NCBI GenBank assembly: GCA_964484515.1
Contig: CAZAGT010000140.1
Span: 1-12,160 of the forward strand
DNA: 12,160 nucleotides
Source of the DNA: CAZAGT01 sp964484515
GTDB taxonomy: Bacteria > Desulfobacterota > DSM-4660 > Desulfatiglandales > HGW-15
Direction: 5' to 3'
Notes under the pieces: generated by a model
Seen by the model: the letters and a program-made list of their open reading frames with translations, nothing else
What the model was told of the DNA's origin: nothing
Databases searched by the model: none
Shown: positions 1-6,635 of the stretch, piece by piece
Numbering within the stretch: the first letter of the stretch is position 1
Layout: the number at the start of each line of letters is the position of its first letter
Position numbers and translations under genes: made by a program

Positions 1-265
1 CGGCTAGACAGATACGGCTGAGTCGAATATCAAAGACCACGACCTGCCACGTGTCGTCCACCGACGAATCGGAAGTGAGCCCCACACCGGCCGTGATGGC
101 CTTAACCACGTCTGCAGGCGGGATATCCAGCCGACCGAAGAGACTGGCGCCCAAGATCGAAAGGGCCGAGCCGATGAGCAAGAGGCCCAGCAGGCAACCG
201 AATCGTCTCGCCGCCCGAGCTTCCTGGTCATGGATCTCCTCAAGCGCCTGCTCTGAAATCATCAT
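1..265 (-). CDS. btuC: FecCD/BtuC-family ABC transporter permease, N-terminal part (runs off window)
   Basis: The reading frame opens with two ATG codons at 265 and 262 and stays open for 88 codons to the window edge, so the C-terminal three quarters are missing. Residues about 22-44 form a hydrophobic first membrane helix. The last visible stretch, VVFDIRLSRICLA, matches the conserved segment of FecCD permeases where a basic Arg-Leu pair precedes helix 2. The family forms the inner-membrane channel of importers for iron-siderophores, haem or vitamin B12. A cobalamin riboswitch and terminator directly upstream make B12 or another corrinoid the likely substrate; that is inference from context, and the btuC symbol rests on it. 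No strong Shine-Dalgarno sequence is visible before ATG 265, so the start could be a few codons off (a TTG lies at 271). The periplasmic binding protein and ATPase would be expected further left. Confidence 0.8.
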   Translation of the reverse strand, partial: MMISEQALEEIHDQEARAARRFGCLLGLLLIGSALSILGASLFGRLDIPPADVVKAITAGVGLTSDSSVDDTWQVVVFDIRLSRICLA

Positions 266-296
266 TCTCAAAAGATCCGTCCAAAGGGAAAGGACC

Positions 297-333
297 AAAA
301 AAAATCCCTAAATCCAATACGGATTTAAGGATT
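297..333 (-). terminator. Intrinsic terminator in the riboswitch leader
   Basis: On the minus strand a 13-pair stem (arms 321-333 and 303-315, one G-U pair, 5-base loop 316-320) is followed by eight T residues (297-304, partly inside the arm). It lies between the cobalamin riboswitch and the permease start, the position of the expression platform in riboswitches that act by premature termination. I infer that bound cobalamin favours this hairpin and turns the importer off. Confidence 0.85.
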
Positions 334-372
334 GCACCCAGTTTCCTTGATCCTCAGATCCCTCGCGCCCTT

Positions 373-563
373 CTCCAGGCAGGTCTTCTGGCTCTTCCGG
401 TTCTCAGGCTCGCCTTCCCATCCCTCTCTTGCCGGGACAGTGACTTTTCCCCTCCGGGATTGCCTGGGAAACGCTTCCCATAATCATGCAAGGGCCGGAA
501 TCACAGCGGCGGGACCGCTCCCGATTCTGACGGGATTCCCTATTAAGCCTCAAGCACCTGGAG
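373..563 (-). promoter_or_regulatory. Cobalamin (adenosylcobalamin-type) riboswitch
   Basis: Read on the minus strand, this leader carries the conserved order of a B12 riboswitch. The closing helix P1 pairs CTCCAGG (563-557) with CCTGGAG (379-373). Then come GGCTTAATAGGGAATCCCG, GGGAGCGGTCCCGCCGCTG, a GTCACTG element in place of the usual GCCACTG, GGGAAGGCG, and the 3' B12 box GAGCCAGAAGACCTGCC at 394-378. The element starts at the predicted transcription start of the promoter at 570-598 and ends about 40 bases before an intrinsic terminator. It should sense cobalamin and control the FecCD permease to the left. Apparent ORFs across it on both strands are spurious. Confidence 0.95.
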
Positions 564-569
564 ATTTTG

Positions 570-598
570 ACCATAGGTGTCTGACATTTCCTTGTCAA
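570..598 (-). promoter_or_regulatory. Sigma-70 type promoter for the riboswitch-permease unit
   Basis: A perfect TTGACA -35 box (598-593) is separated by exactly 17 bases from a TATGGT -10 box (575-570). The predicted transcription start, near 563-564, falls at the first base of riboswitch helix P1. Its fit with the riboswitch boundary supports the call. It makes the importer independent of the cbi operon that ends at 706. Confidence 0.7.
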
Positions 599-643
599 GC
601 AAAACCGTGGCCTTCGTGCCTTTGAGAAGCCGCAAGATGTCTC

Positions 644-661
644 GGAAGCCCAACGGCTTCC
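644..661 (-). other. Hairpin after cbiH, possible operon-end structure
   Basis: A perfect 7-pair inverted repeat (GGAAGCC, loop of 4, GGCTTCC) lies 45 bases after the cbiH stop and upstream of the permease promoter. It has no T run on the minus strand, so it is not a standard intrinsic terminator. It could mark a Rho-dependent end or protect the 3' end of the cbi transcript. The rest of 599-705 shows nothing else I can name. Confidence 0.35.
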
Positions 662-705
662 CGCGGGACCATCTTTACCGGTAGAGCCTGCAGACCCATG
701 ACGAT

Positions 706-1455
706 TTATGACGCTGTCGGAGACTGATATTTTTGCAGATACCCCCGCGGTGTGACCATCTTGCCGTTCAAAAGACGGGTCTGTGAGTTACCTATGATCA
801 GTATCGAGCGCATGTCGACCCGCGAGGCATCCATCCGCCCAAGGGAGGTGATCTCGATCGACTCTCCCGGACGCATCGCGTCCTTGACGTGGCCTATCGG
901 TGTCTGTTCGCCCCGGTGCCTACGGACTTCCTCCAACGCCTGAAGCAGCTGCCAGGCCCGCTGTTTTGACTTCGGATTGTAGATAACGATGACAAAATCG
1001 GCGCTCGCCGCGGCAGCCACCCGTGCCTGAATAACCTCCCAGGGTGTCAGGAGGTCGCTGAGGCTGATCACTGCAAAATCGTGCATCAGGGGTGCCCCCA
1101 GGAGGGCCGCCGCGGCCGTGAGGGCGGGGACACCTGGGATGACCTCTACCTCGATTCGATCCATCAGGCCTTGCGATCCCAAGAGTTCATAGATCAGCCC
1201 GGCCATGCCGTAAATACCTGCGTCCCCGCTGCTCACCATTGCCGCATCTTGACCCGCGAGTGTCCTCGTAATCGCTGTTTGGCAGCGTTCGATTTCGCCT
1301 TTCATCCCCGTCGCAACGGTCTCTTTGCCCTCCAGGAGCGCCGGTTCTATCAGTCCCATATAGCCCCGATAGCCAAGGACGACGTCGGACTCGAGCAATG
1401 CCCTTCGCGCGTGAGGAATCAAATAGGCGGGATCCCCGGGTCCCAGGCCGATCAC
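706..1455 (-). CDS. cbiH: Cobalt-precorrin-3 (precorrin-3B) C17-methyltransferase
   Basis: CbiH/CobJ methylates C17 of the corrin precursor with S-adenosylmethionine and drives ring contraction, in the cytoplasm. The 249-residue product has the usual family length. It starts with the SAM-binding IGLGPGD at residues 2-8, then VSSGDAGIYG at 74-83, EVIPGVPALTAAAALLGAPL at about 104-123, ISLSDLLTPW at 130-139 and IYNPKSKQR at about 158-166, all typical of this enzyme. I chose GTG 1455 because it overlaps the cbiG stop (GTGA) and leaves a normal N terminus. The open frame extends upstream to 1719, but that extra 88-residue segment lies inside cbiG and has no family similarity. It is the last gene of the cbi operon before the riboswitch-controlled permease. 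It lacks the extra C-terminal iron-sulfur domain found in some CobJ and CbiH60 proteins. Confidence 0.95.
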   Translation of the reverse strand: MIGLGPGDPAYLIPHARRALLESDVVLGYRGYMGLIEPALLEGKETVATGMKGEIERCQTAITRTLAGQDAAMVSSGDAGIYGMAGLIYELLGSQGLMDRIEVEVIPGVPALTAAAALLGAPLMHDFAVISLSDLLTPWEVIQARVAAAASADFVIVIYNPKSKQRAWQLLQALEEVRRHRGEQTPIGHVKDAMRPGESIEITSLGRMDASRVDMRSILIIGNSQTRLLNGKMVTPRGYLQKYQSPTAS

Positions 1456-2492
1456 CCGGAGCCTTCCAGGACAACGGCCAGGGTTGCGTTCTGCCCCTTG
1501 ATCTTGGGTATCAGCAGTCTTCCTTTCCCCGATTTTAGAAGCGCGGTTGCTTCGCATACGCTTGATACTCCCATGTGTTTCTTCACCGTGGCGGATGGAT
1601 TCGGAACGTCGATCCCGTTGAGCTCGGCGGGGCCGAAGAAGAAAAGGGGCACTCCCAGATCCGCTGCAGCGCCCTTCAATCCTCCCTCGTCCCTTTTGGC
1701 CTCTATCGTTGTGATGCATTGAAGGCTCTTGAGCGCTAGTGCGTGTTTTTGAAACGTTTCCCTGACAAGATCCACGATCTCCTCACGGTCAGTCCCGCGA
1801 TTGCAGCCGACGCCGGCTATCAGGCAACGGGGGTTGAGCAGCAATTGATGCGATTGGGGCTCCTTCTGCCGCCAATCGACCCACACTCCGGCCTCCTCAG
1901 GGACCCATTGTTCTATCCTATCGACCCGACGGATACGGGAGACTGCCGAGGTCGTCTGCCCGAGGCCCAGGTGGTCCTCAGGGTCCCACACCTGAAGCCG
2001 TCCCCCCGAAAGGAGCACTCTGCTGACGACCTTGACGGCCTCCGGATTGGCGATCGCCAGATCACGCTCCTGAGCCAGGACATCCAGGGCGGGTACCCCG
2101 GCCGTGTCCGTCGCGGTGGTGATGATCGCTTCTCCGCCGGTGATTTGAGCTATTTCCTGGGCCAGCCTGTTGGCGCCCCCCAAATGTCCCGAGAGGAGGC
2201 TGATCACGAATCGACCCGCTTGATCGAGAACCACGACAGCGGGGTCTTCGCGCTTCGACTTCAATAGCGGCGCAATCGTCCTGACCACAATGCCGGATGC
2301 AGCAATGAAGACATGGTTGCGGTAGAGGTGAAACTGTTTGGCGACCAGCTCTGCGAGGCGTTCGAAGGCCGTGGCCTGATCGTCGTACGGGATATACGCG
2401 GACAAGAAGAGGTCGCCACCCATGTCCGCAGCCAAGCGGCGACCCAGCTCGGCCCCTTGTGGGGTCAGCGCATAGACGGCCGTCCCGCTCAT
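1452..2492 (-). CDS. cbiG: Cobalt-precorrin-5A hydrolase
   Basis: CbiG opens the delta-lactone formed during anaerobic ring contraction and releases the two-carbon fragment as acetaldehyde, giving cobalt-precorrin-5B. The 346-residue protein shows the three expected regions. The N-terminal domain (about 1-75) includes AASGIVVRTIAPLL at 64-77. The central region has the family signature LLSGHLGGANRLA at 99-111 and TTATDTAGVPALD at 125-137. The C-terminal domain has IAGVGCNRGT at 225-234 and VPNPSATVKKHMGVSSVCEA near 296-315. ATG 2492 overlaps the cbiF stop as ATGA, and the stop overlaps the cbiH start as GTGA, so it is probably translationally coupled on both sides. Its presence is diagnostic of the anaerobic, cobalt-early route; the aerobic route uses CobG and oxygen instead. 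Confidence 0.95.
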   Translation of the reverse strand: MSGTAVYALTPQGAELGRRLAADMGGDLFLSAYIPYDDQATAFERLAELVAKQFHLYRNHVFIAASGIVVRTIAPLLKSKREDPAVVVLDQAGRFVISLLSGHLGGANRLAQEIAQITGGEAIITTATDTAGVPALDVLAQERDLAIANPEAVKVVSRVLLSGGRLQVWDPEDHLGLGQTTSAVSRIRRVDRIEQWVPEEAGVWVDWRQKEPQSHQLLLNPRCLIAGVGCNRGTDREEIVDLVRETFQKHALALKSLQCITTIEAKRDEGGLKGAAADLGVPLFFFGPAELNGIDVPNPSATVKKHMGVSSVCEATALLKSGKGRLLIPKIKGQNATLAVVLEGSG

Positions 2493-3307
2493 TTCTTCCC
2501 TTTTCTGAAGCCGTGGCTGAATTGAGGGCTGTACAACTTCGAAAACACGGGGTCTTCGCGCTGGTCCGGCAGGATCAAGAAGACCGCCTGTCTCTGAATC
2601 TGGGAAGATCGGGCCACGTCAGCCACGCTCCCAAGATCGGTCGCCAGGACCTTCTCATCCGGCCATCCGACCCGGTAGCCCAGCACAACCGGTGTGTCTG
2701 CCGGGTAGCCTCCGGCAAGCAGCTCTTCAGCCATCCCCTCCGGGTCTGAGGCCGACAGATAGACGGCCATAGAAGCCCTGTGCTGCGCCAGGGTTCGTAG
2801 CCCCTCGTGATCCGGCACGGTCGTGCGACCTCCCTTTCGCGTGAGAATGAGTGTTTGGGTCCTCTCCGGCAGGGTGAACGAGATCTTGGCTGCCGCCGCC
2901 GTCGCAAACGCGGCGGTTACTCCGGGAATGACTTCGTACTGGACGTGGTCTTGATCCAGCAGGACCATCTGCTCTCTGATCGCCCCATAGAGCGAAGGGT
3001 CGCCGGTGTGGACCCTCGCAACGACTCCTCCGGCCCTCACGGTTTCGATGATCAAGGCATGGGTCTGCTCGAGGTCCATCTTGGAAGAGTCCAGCACGCG
3101 CGCCTCTTCCCGAGAACAGGCCACTACCTCTGCCGGAACGAGGGAGCCCGCATAGAGGACCAGGTCGGCCCTCCGAATGCATTTCTGCCCCTTGACGGTG
3201 ATCAACTCCGGATCACCCGGGCCCGCCCCTATAAAAAACACCTGGCATCTCTGCTCGACCACGTTGTTCAGGTTTCCCGCCCCCTCATGTCCTTCATGTT
3301 CTCGCAT
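2489..3307 (-). CDS. cbiF: Cobalt-precorrin-4 C11-methyltransferase
   Basis: CbiF/CobM transfers a methyl group from SAM to C11 of cobalt-precorrin-4. Motifs in order: FFIGAGPGDPELIT at 24-37, LYAGSLVP at 51-58, HTGDPSLYGA at 100-109, YEVIPGVTAA at 124-133 and LPERTQTLILTRKGGRT at about 146-162, all typical of the C11 enzyme. The open frame from ATG 3307 gives 272 residues, slightly long for the family. The first 15-20 residues (MREHEGHEGAGN...) look unlike the family and have no clear ribosome site. GTG 3262 or GTG 3241, the latter directly before FFIGAGPGD, are possible true starts. The stop overlaps the cbiG start by 4 bases. A 176-base spacer separates it from cbiET upstream, the largest gap in this part of the operon. 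Confidence 0.94.
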   Translation of the reverse strand: MREHEGHEGAGNLNNVVEQRCQVFFIGAGPGDPELITVKGQKCIRRADLVLYAGSLVPAEVVACSREEARVLDSSKMDLEQTHALIIETVRAGGVVARVHTGDPSLYGAIREQMVLLDQDHVQYEVIPGVTAAFATAAAAKISFTLPERTQTLILTRKGGRTTVPDHEGLRTLAQHRASMAVYLSASDPEGMAEELLAGGYPADTPVVLGYRVGWPDEKVLATDLGSVADVARSSQIQRQAVFLILPDQREDPVFSKLYSPQFSHGFRKGKK

Positions 3308-3360
3308 GAAGCTTCGTGAAAAGAGGTCTTCGATATCTTAACGCCCGGGCACGCGCCGAA

Positions 3361-3381
3361 GAATTTGAAAATGTCAAATTC
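3361..3381. repeat. AT-rich inverted repeat in the cbiET-cbiF spacer
   Basis: GAATTTGA and TCAAATTC (3361-3368 and 3374-3381) form a perfect 8-pair palindrome with a 5-base loop. It sits in the 3308-3483 spacer, which is more AT-rich around 3340-3415 than the GC-rich genes beside it. There is no T run, so it is not a clear terminator. It could be an operator, an RNA processing site, or the remains of an inserted repeat. I see no convincing gene in the spacer. Confidence 0.4.
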
Positions 3382-3483
3382 AAACACCATATTCATGAAG
3401 TTTCCCAATCGATCAACCTGGGTGCCCCGCAGCAAGCGGCGGCGCTGAGATCGGTCAGGCCCGACAGTCCAATTTCTCAAAAC

Positions 3484-4728
3484 TCATTCACGCCTAAGGC
3501 GGCTGGCCGGTTTTAGGGCACTCACGATATAAACCGGATTCAAGGCCTCAAGGCGCTCATCCCCGGCCAGATCCTTGGAACGGGACACCTGCACCTGGAC
3601 GAACCGGTAAGGAGCGCGCTGATGGTCCAGAAAGGTCCTCGCCTTCTCTAGGGTACCAAGGAGGACCGCATGCACCACCATACGACCTCCTTCTTTGAGA
3701 CGTTCAAAAGATGCCGCAAGGACATCGGCGCCGCTGCCCAGGCCGCCTCCCAGGAATATCCGATCGGGTTCCGGCAGCCCGTCCAGACAATCGGGCATCT
3801 CACCCTGAATCACCTCAACCCCATAGGCACCGGTCCGCCGGATGTTGCGTTTAATCAGCCGGACCCTTGAGGCCTCCTTTTCAACCGCCAAGACCCGCCC
3901 CCTGCTCGCCAAAAAGGCGGCCTCAATCGCCACGGAACCACAACCGGCCCCCAGGTCCCATACCGTGTCACCTCGCTCAATCCTCAGCATAGCCAACCCA
4001 ACGGCACGGACCTCACGCTTTGTGATGAGTCCCTGGTCATGCAGATAGGAATCATCCTCCAGCCCCAGACCGTGCCCGATCTCGGCCGCCCCTATCCGCT
4101 CCAGGAGGACGAAATTGAGTTCGGCATAGCGCCTGCCGCAGGCCTCGTTCAATTCAACGGAGTTGATCTTCTCTTGTTCTTGCCAGAGATCCTCGAAGAT
4201 ATGCATGCGAAAGGTATCTACCTGCCGTTCGATCAAGGTCTCCGCAATCCTCCCGGGGTGCCAGTCTCCGTCGGTGAAGATCGCGACCCAGTCGCCCCTG
4301 GTGAGGGCATTCAGGAGTGGTGAGAGGTGCTTGCGCCCGTGGAGGGAGACGGTTGGGATCTCTCCCCACGGAATCCGTATCCGGGCGGCCGCCGCTTGAA
4401 GCGTGGTCAGGTTGGGAAAGATCTCAACGTTGTCGCTACCAAGGGCCGTCACAAGCCGCCTCCCGATCCCAAAAAAGCCCGGATCTCCGTCCGCGAGGAC
4501 CACCACCTCTCTTCCCCTGCGGCTCGCCTGCGATACCTGTTCGATCACGCGATCAAGCGGCGCCTTGATCACGACCTTACGGGCGGCGTGGTCTCGAAAG
4601 GCCTCAAGCTGCCGGTCGCCCCCCACAAGGATCTCCGCCCCTGCGATGCATTCTCTGATCATTTGAGGCAGATCCCCGTAATCCAATCCGAGCCCAACGA
4701 TACGGACCTTCCGTCGTCCGTGTCCCAT
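3484..4728 (-). CDS. cbiET: Fused cobalt-precorrin C5-methyltransferase and C15-methyltransferase (decarboxylating), CbiET/CobL type
   Basis: This bifunctional enzyme methylates C5 and C15 and removes the acetate carboxyl on ring C, giving cobalt-precorrin-8. The CbiE half (about 8-212) has IVGLGLDYGDLP at 10-21, LADGDPGFFGIG at 78-89 and VSLHGR at 127-132. It is joined directly to a CbiT half (about 225-414). CbiT starts with HDQGLITKREVRA near 230-242 and has the class I methyltransferase SAM loop DLGAGCGSVAIEAA at 258-271. Starting at ATG 4728 the protein has 414 residues, the usual CobL length, 4 bases after the cbiD stop. No clear Shine-Dalgarno sequence precedes it. ATG 4755, inside the end of cbiD and preceded by GGATGGAC, would add nine residues and cannot be excluded. 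Extension to 4884 would overlap cbiD by about 150 bases and is unlikely. Confidence 0.94.
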   Translation of the reverse strand: MGHGRRKVRIVGLGLDYGDLPQMIRECIAGAEILVGGDRQLEAFRDHAARKVVIKAPLDRVIEQVSQASRRGREVVVLADGDPGFFGIGRRLVTALGSDNVEIFPNLTTLQAAAARIRIPWGEIPTVSLHGRKHLSPLLNALTRGDWVAIFTDGDWHPGRIAETLIERQVDTFRMHIFEDLWQEQEKINSVELNEACGRRYAELNFVLLERIGAAEIGHGLGLEDDSYLHDQGLITKREVRAVGLAMLRIERGDTVWDLGAGCGSVAIEAAFLASRGRVLAVEKEASRVRLIKRNIRRTGAYGVEVIQGEMPDCLDGLPEPDRIFLGGGLGSGADVLAASFERLKEGGRMVVHAVLLGTLEKARTFLDHQRAPYRFVQVQVSRSKDLAGDERLEALNPVYIVSALKPASRLRRE

Positions 4729-4732
4729 TGGA

Positions 4733-5884
4733 TCAGTCTGTGATGGGATCGTCATGTCCATCCGCAGGCATCCTGCCGACATCCTCTTGGCGGCACAAGA
4801 GCGCGCCGTCAAAATCAAAGAGATAGAACGTGAGGTGGGGTTTCGGCCCGGTAAAGCGTCGGGCCGTGGTAACGGCCCTGGCAACTATATCTTTGAATAC
4901 CGTCGGCCCCAGCTTGCTTTCTCTAATGATCTCCCGGGCCTCGCGGGCCGTGTTGGCCTGTTGGATTGCCTGTTCGGCTGAATGGCCGATGCCCAAGGCG
5001 CCGCACCAGGCCGCCAGTAAAGCGAAATTTATCCTTGAGTAGCCGGCATGGGTATAAGCGTGGCCCTGGGCCATCTTGACAAGTTTGCCGAAAAAGCAGG
5101 CGTAGGAGATATCCCGGAATCGTCGCTTGACGGCCGCACGTAAAGAAAAGGCGAAAAAATCGGCTACCTGAATAGCAGTAAGATCCTCGAGCGTCGGTAG
5201 CTCTTTTCTTAAGAGGGTTTCGCTCTTGCCCCCGGTGGTAAGGCCGATGGCGTCCCGACCTTCCCCCTTCGCCACGTCCAGGCAGGATAGGATCGTTTTG
5301 CGGTAGGCCTTATTCGAGAAGGGCTTGACCGTCCCGCGAGTCCCAAGTATCGAAATGCCGCCGAGGATCCCCAGGCGCGGATTCAGCGTCTTGCGGGCGA
5401 TCTCCGCTCCTCTCTCAACATCGATGACCACAGAGACGCTGCCCTCGAGGTCGGTATCCTGAAGCGCCTCTCGAATGGCCGCTTCGATTTGGCTACGGGG
5501 AACAGGGTTGATAGCCGACTCCCCCACGGGCACGGGCAGGCCTCGACGTGTAACCCTGCCCACGCCACATCCCCCTTCAATGGTGATCCGGGGCCGCTGA
5601 CGTCCCCGATCATGGTATACCGTCGATCCGATCCTGGCCCTGTTCGTCACGTCCGGATCATCACCGCCGTCCTTGATCACGGTCGCCCTGGCCCCTTCCC
5701 CATGGGCCACGACCCGTTCGATTTTGATCATCAGCCTGCCGTCAATGGGCAAAGGAACGCTGACGGCTTTCACATCCCGTCGGCCGGCGAGGAAAAGCAG
5801 GGCGGCCTTGCTCGCTGCCGCAGCTGCCGATCCGGTCGTAAATCCCTCTCGAAGGCCGCTTCTGGGCATGCGCGGGCGATTCAC
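4733..5884 (-). CDS. cbiD: Cobalt-precorrin-5B C1-methyltransferase
   Basis: CbiD methylates C1 of cobalt-precorrin-5B using SAM and is specific to the anaerobic pathway. The 383-residue product has the family landmarks: LREGFTTGSAAAAASKAA at 11-28, GVGRVTRRGLPVPVGESAINPVPR at about 107-130, GGISILGTRGTVKPFS at about 174-189, and HAYTHAGYSRINFALLAAW in the C-terminal half. In many homologues the first motif contains a Cys where this protein has Ala; I do not know if that matters. GTG 5884 overlaps the cbiC stop as GTGA, and a GGGAGGT sequence lies only about 3 bases upstream of it, which is close for that start. The stop is 4 bases from the cbiET start. Confidence 0.95.
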   Translation of the reverse strand: MNRPRMPRSGLREGFTTGSAAAAASKAALLFLAGRRDVKAVSVPLPIDGRLMIKIERVVAHGEGARATVIKDGGDDPDVTNRARIGSTVYHDRGRQRPRITIEGGCGVGRVTRRGLPVPVGESAINPVPRSQIEAAIREALQDTDLEGSVSVVIDVERGAEIARKTLNPRLGILGGISILGTRGTVKPFSNKAYRKTILSCLDVAKGEGRDAIGLTTGGKSETLLRKELPTLEDLTAIQVADFFAFSLRAAVKRRFRDISYACFFGKLVKMAQGHAYTHAGYSRINFALLAAWCGALGIGHSAEQAIQQANTAREAREIIRESKLGPTVFKDIVARAVTTARRFTGPKPHLTFYLFDFDGALLCRQEDVGRMPADGHDDPITD

Positions 5885-6534
5885 CGACCTCCCTTCTCTG
5901 CGAGGGCCAAAACGGCCAGCTGGTTGATGACGGCGGCCGCAAGGGCGGATCCGCCCTTGCGACCCTCGATCGTGATAAAAGGAATATCACTCTGTTTCAT
6001 GAGTTTTTCTTTTGACTCAGCCGCGTTGACAAAACCGACCGGCATCCCCACGATCAGGGCGGGCCGGCATCTCCCTTCCCTGACCCTCTTCAGGAGAGCC
6101 AGAAGGGCTGTCGGAGCATTCCCAACCGCGTAGATACCGCCGTCCAGCTGAGAAAGCGCATAGTCGACCGCAGCCGAGGACCTCGTGGTTTTTTCTTCCA
6201 CCGCCTTTGTCGCGACCGCCTGCACGTTGATGAAGCATTTCACGTCGACTCCCAAGGAATCGATCCTGCGGCGCGTAATCCCTGCGCGGGCCATCTCGGT
6301 GTCCGTCACGACCAACCCGCCTCTCAGCAAGGCCTCGGTCCCGGCTCCGATCGCGTCACGATGAATGCGCACCCGGGATAGGAGCTCAAAGTCTGCCGAC
6401 GTATGAATCAACCGACGTACCACGAGCCACTCTGCCCCTTGAAAAGGACGGGGCTCGGGGACTTCCGACTCAATAATCGCAAATGATAGTTCTTCGATCG
6501 CCCCAGGTCCCTGGGGAGCTTGGCTTTCGTCCAC
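5881..6534 (-). CDS. cbiC: Cobalt-precorrin-8 (precorrin-8X) methylmutase
   Basis: CbiC/CobH moves the methyl group from C11 to C12 of cobalt-precorrin-8, giving cobyrinic acid, without a cofactor. The 217-residue protein has the catalytic histidine in RRLIHTSADFE (His44), then TDTEMARAGI near 87-96, the motif AVGNAPTALL, GMPVGFVNAAESKE and GRKGGSALAAA near the C terminus. All are conserved in the family. GTG 6534 is chosen because AGAAGGAG lies about 5 bases upstream, a good ribosome site. A 101-base spacer separates it from cbiA. The stop overlaps the cbiD start by 4 bases. Confidence 0.95.
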   Translation of the reverse strand: MDESQAPQGPGAIEELSFAIIESEVPEPRPFQGAEWLVVRRLIHTSADFELLSRVRIHRDAIGAGTEALLRGGLVVTDTEMARAGITRRRIDSLGVDVKCFINVQAVATKAVEEKTTRSSAAVDYALSQLDGGIYAVGNAPTALLALLKRVREGRCRPALIVGMPVGFVNAAESKEKLMKQSDIPFITIEGRKGGSALAAAVINQLAVLALAEKGGR

Positions 6535-6635
6535 TGCAACTCCTTCTATTCTAATACCGGGCGATCACGCCAAAACCGCCTCCGCTCCATTAATCCGTCT
6601 CCCGCATAGTCAGACGAGTTCCGCCTGATTGAGTT

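Noticed and set aside
332..625. Open frames on both strands across 332-625
   Set aside because: They lie over the cobalamin riboswitch, whose conserved boxes explain the sequence; neither has a recognisable protein motif.
1081..1722. 213-codon plus-strand frame over cbiH and cbiG
   Set aside because: It is antisense to two clearly recognised genes, and its product shows no motif; GC-rich genes commonly leave such shadows.
3268..3480. 70-codon minus-strand frame in the cbiET-cbiF spacer
   Set aside because: It starts in AT-rich spacer, overlaps the cbiF start, has no family motif and no clear ribosome site.
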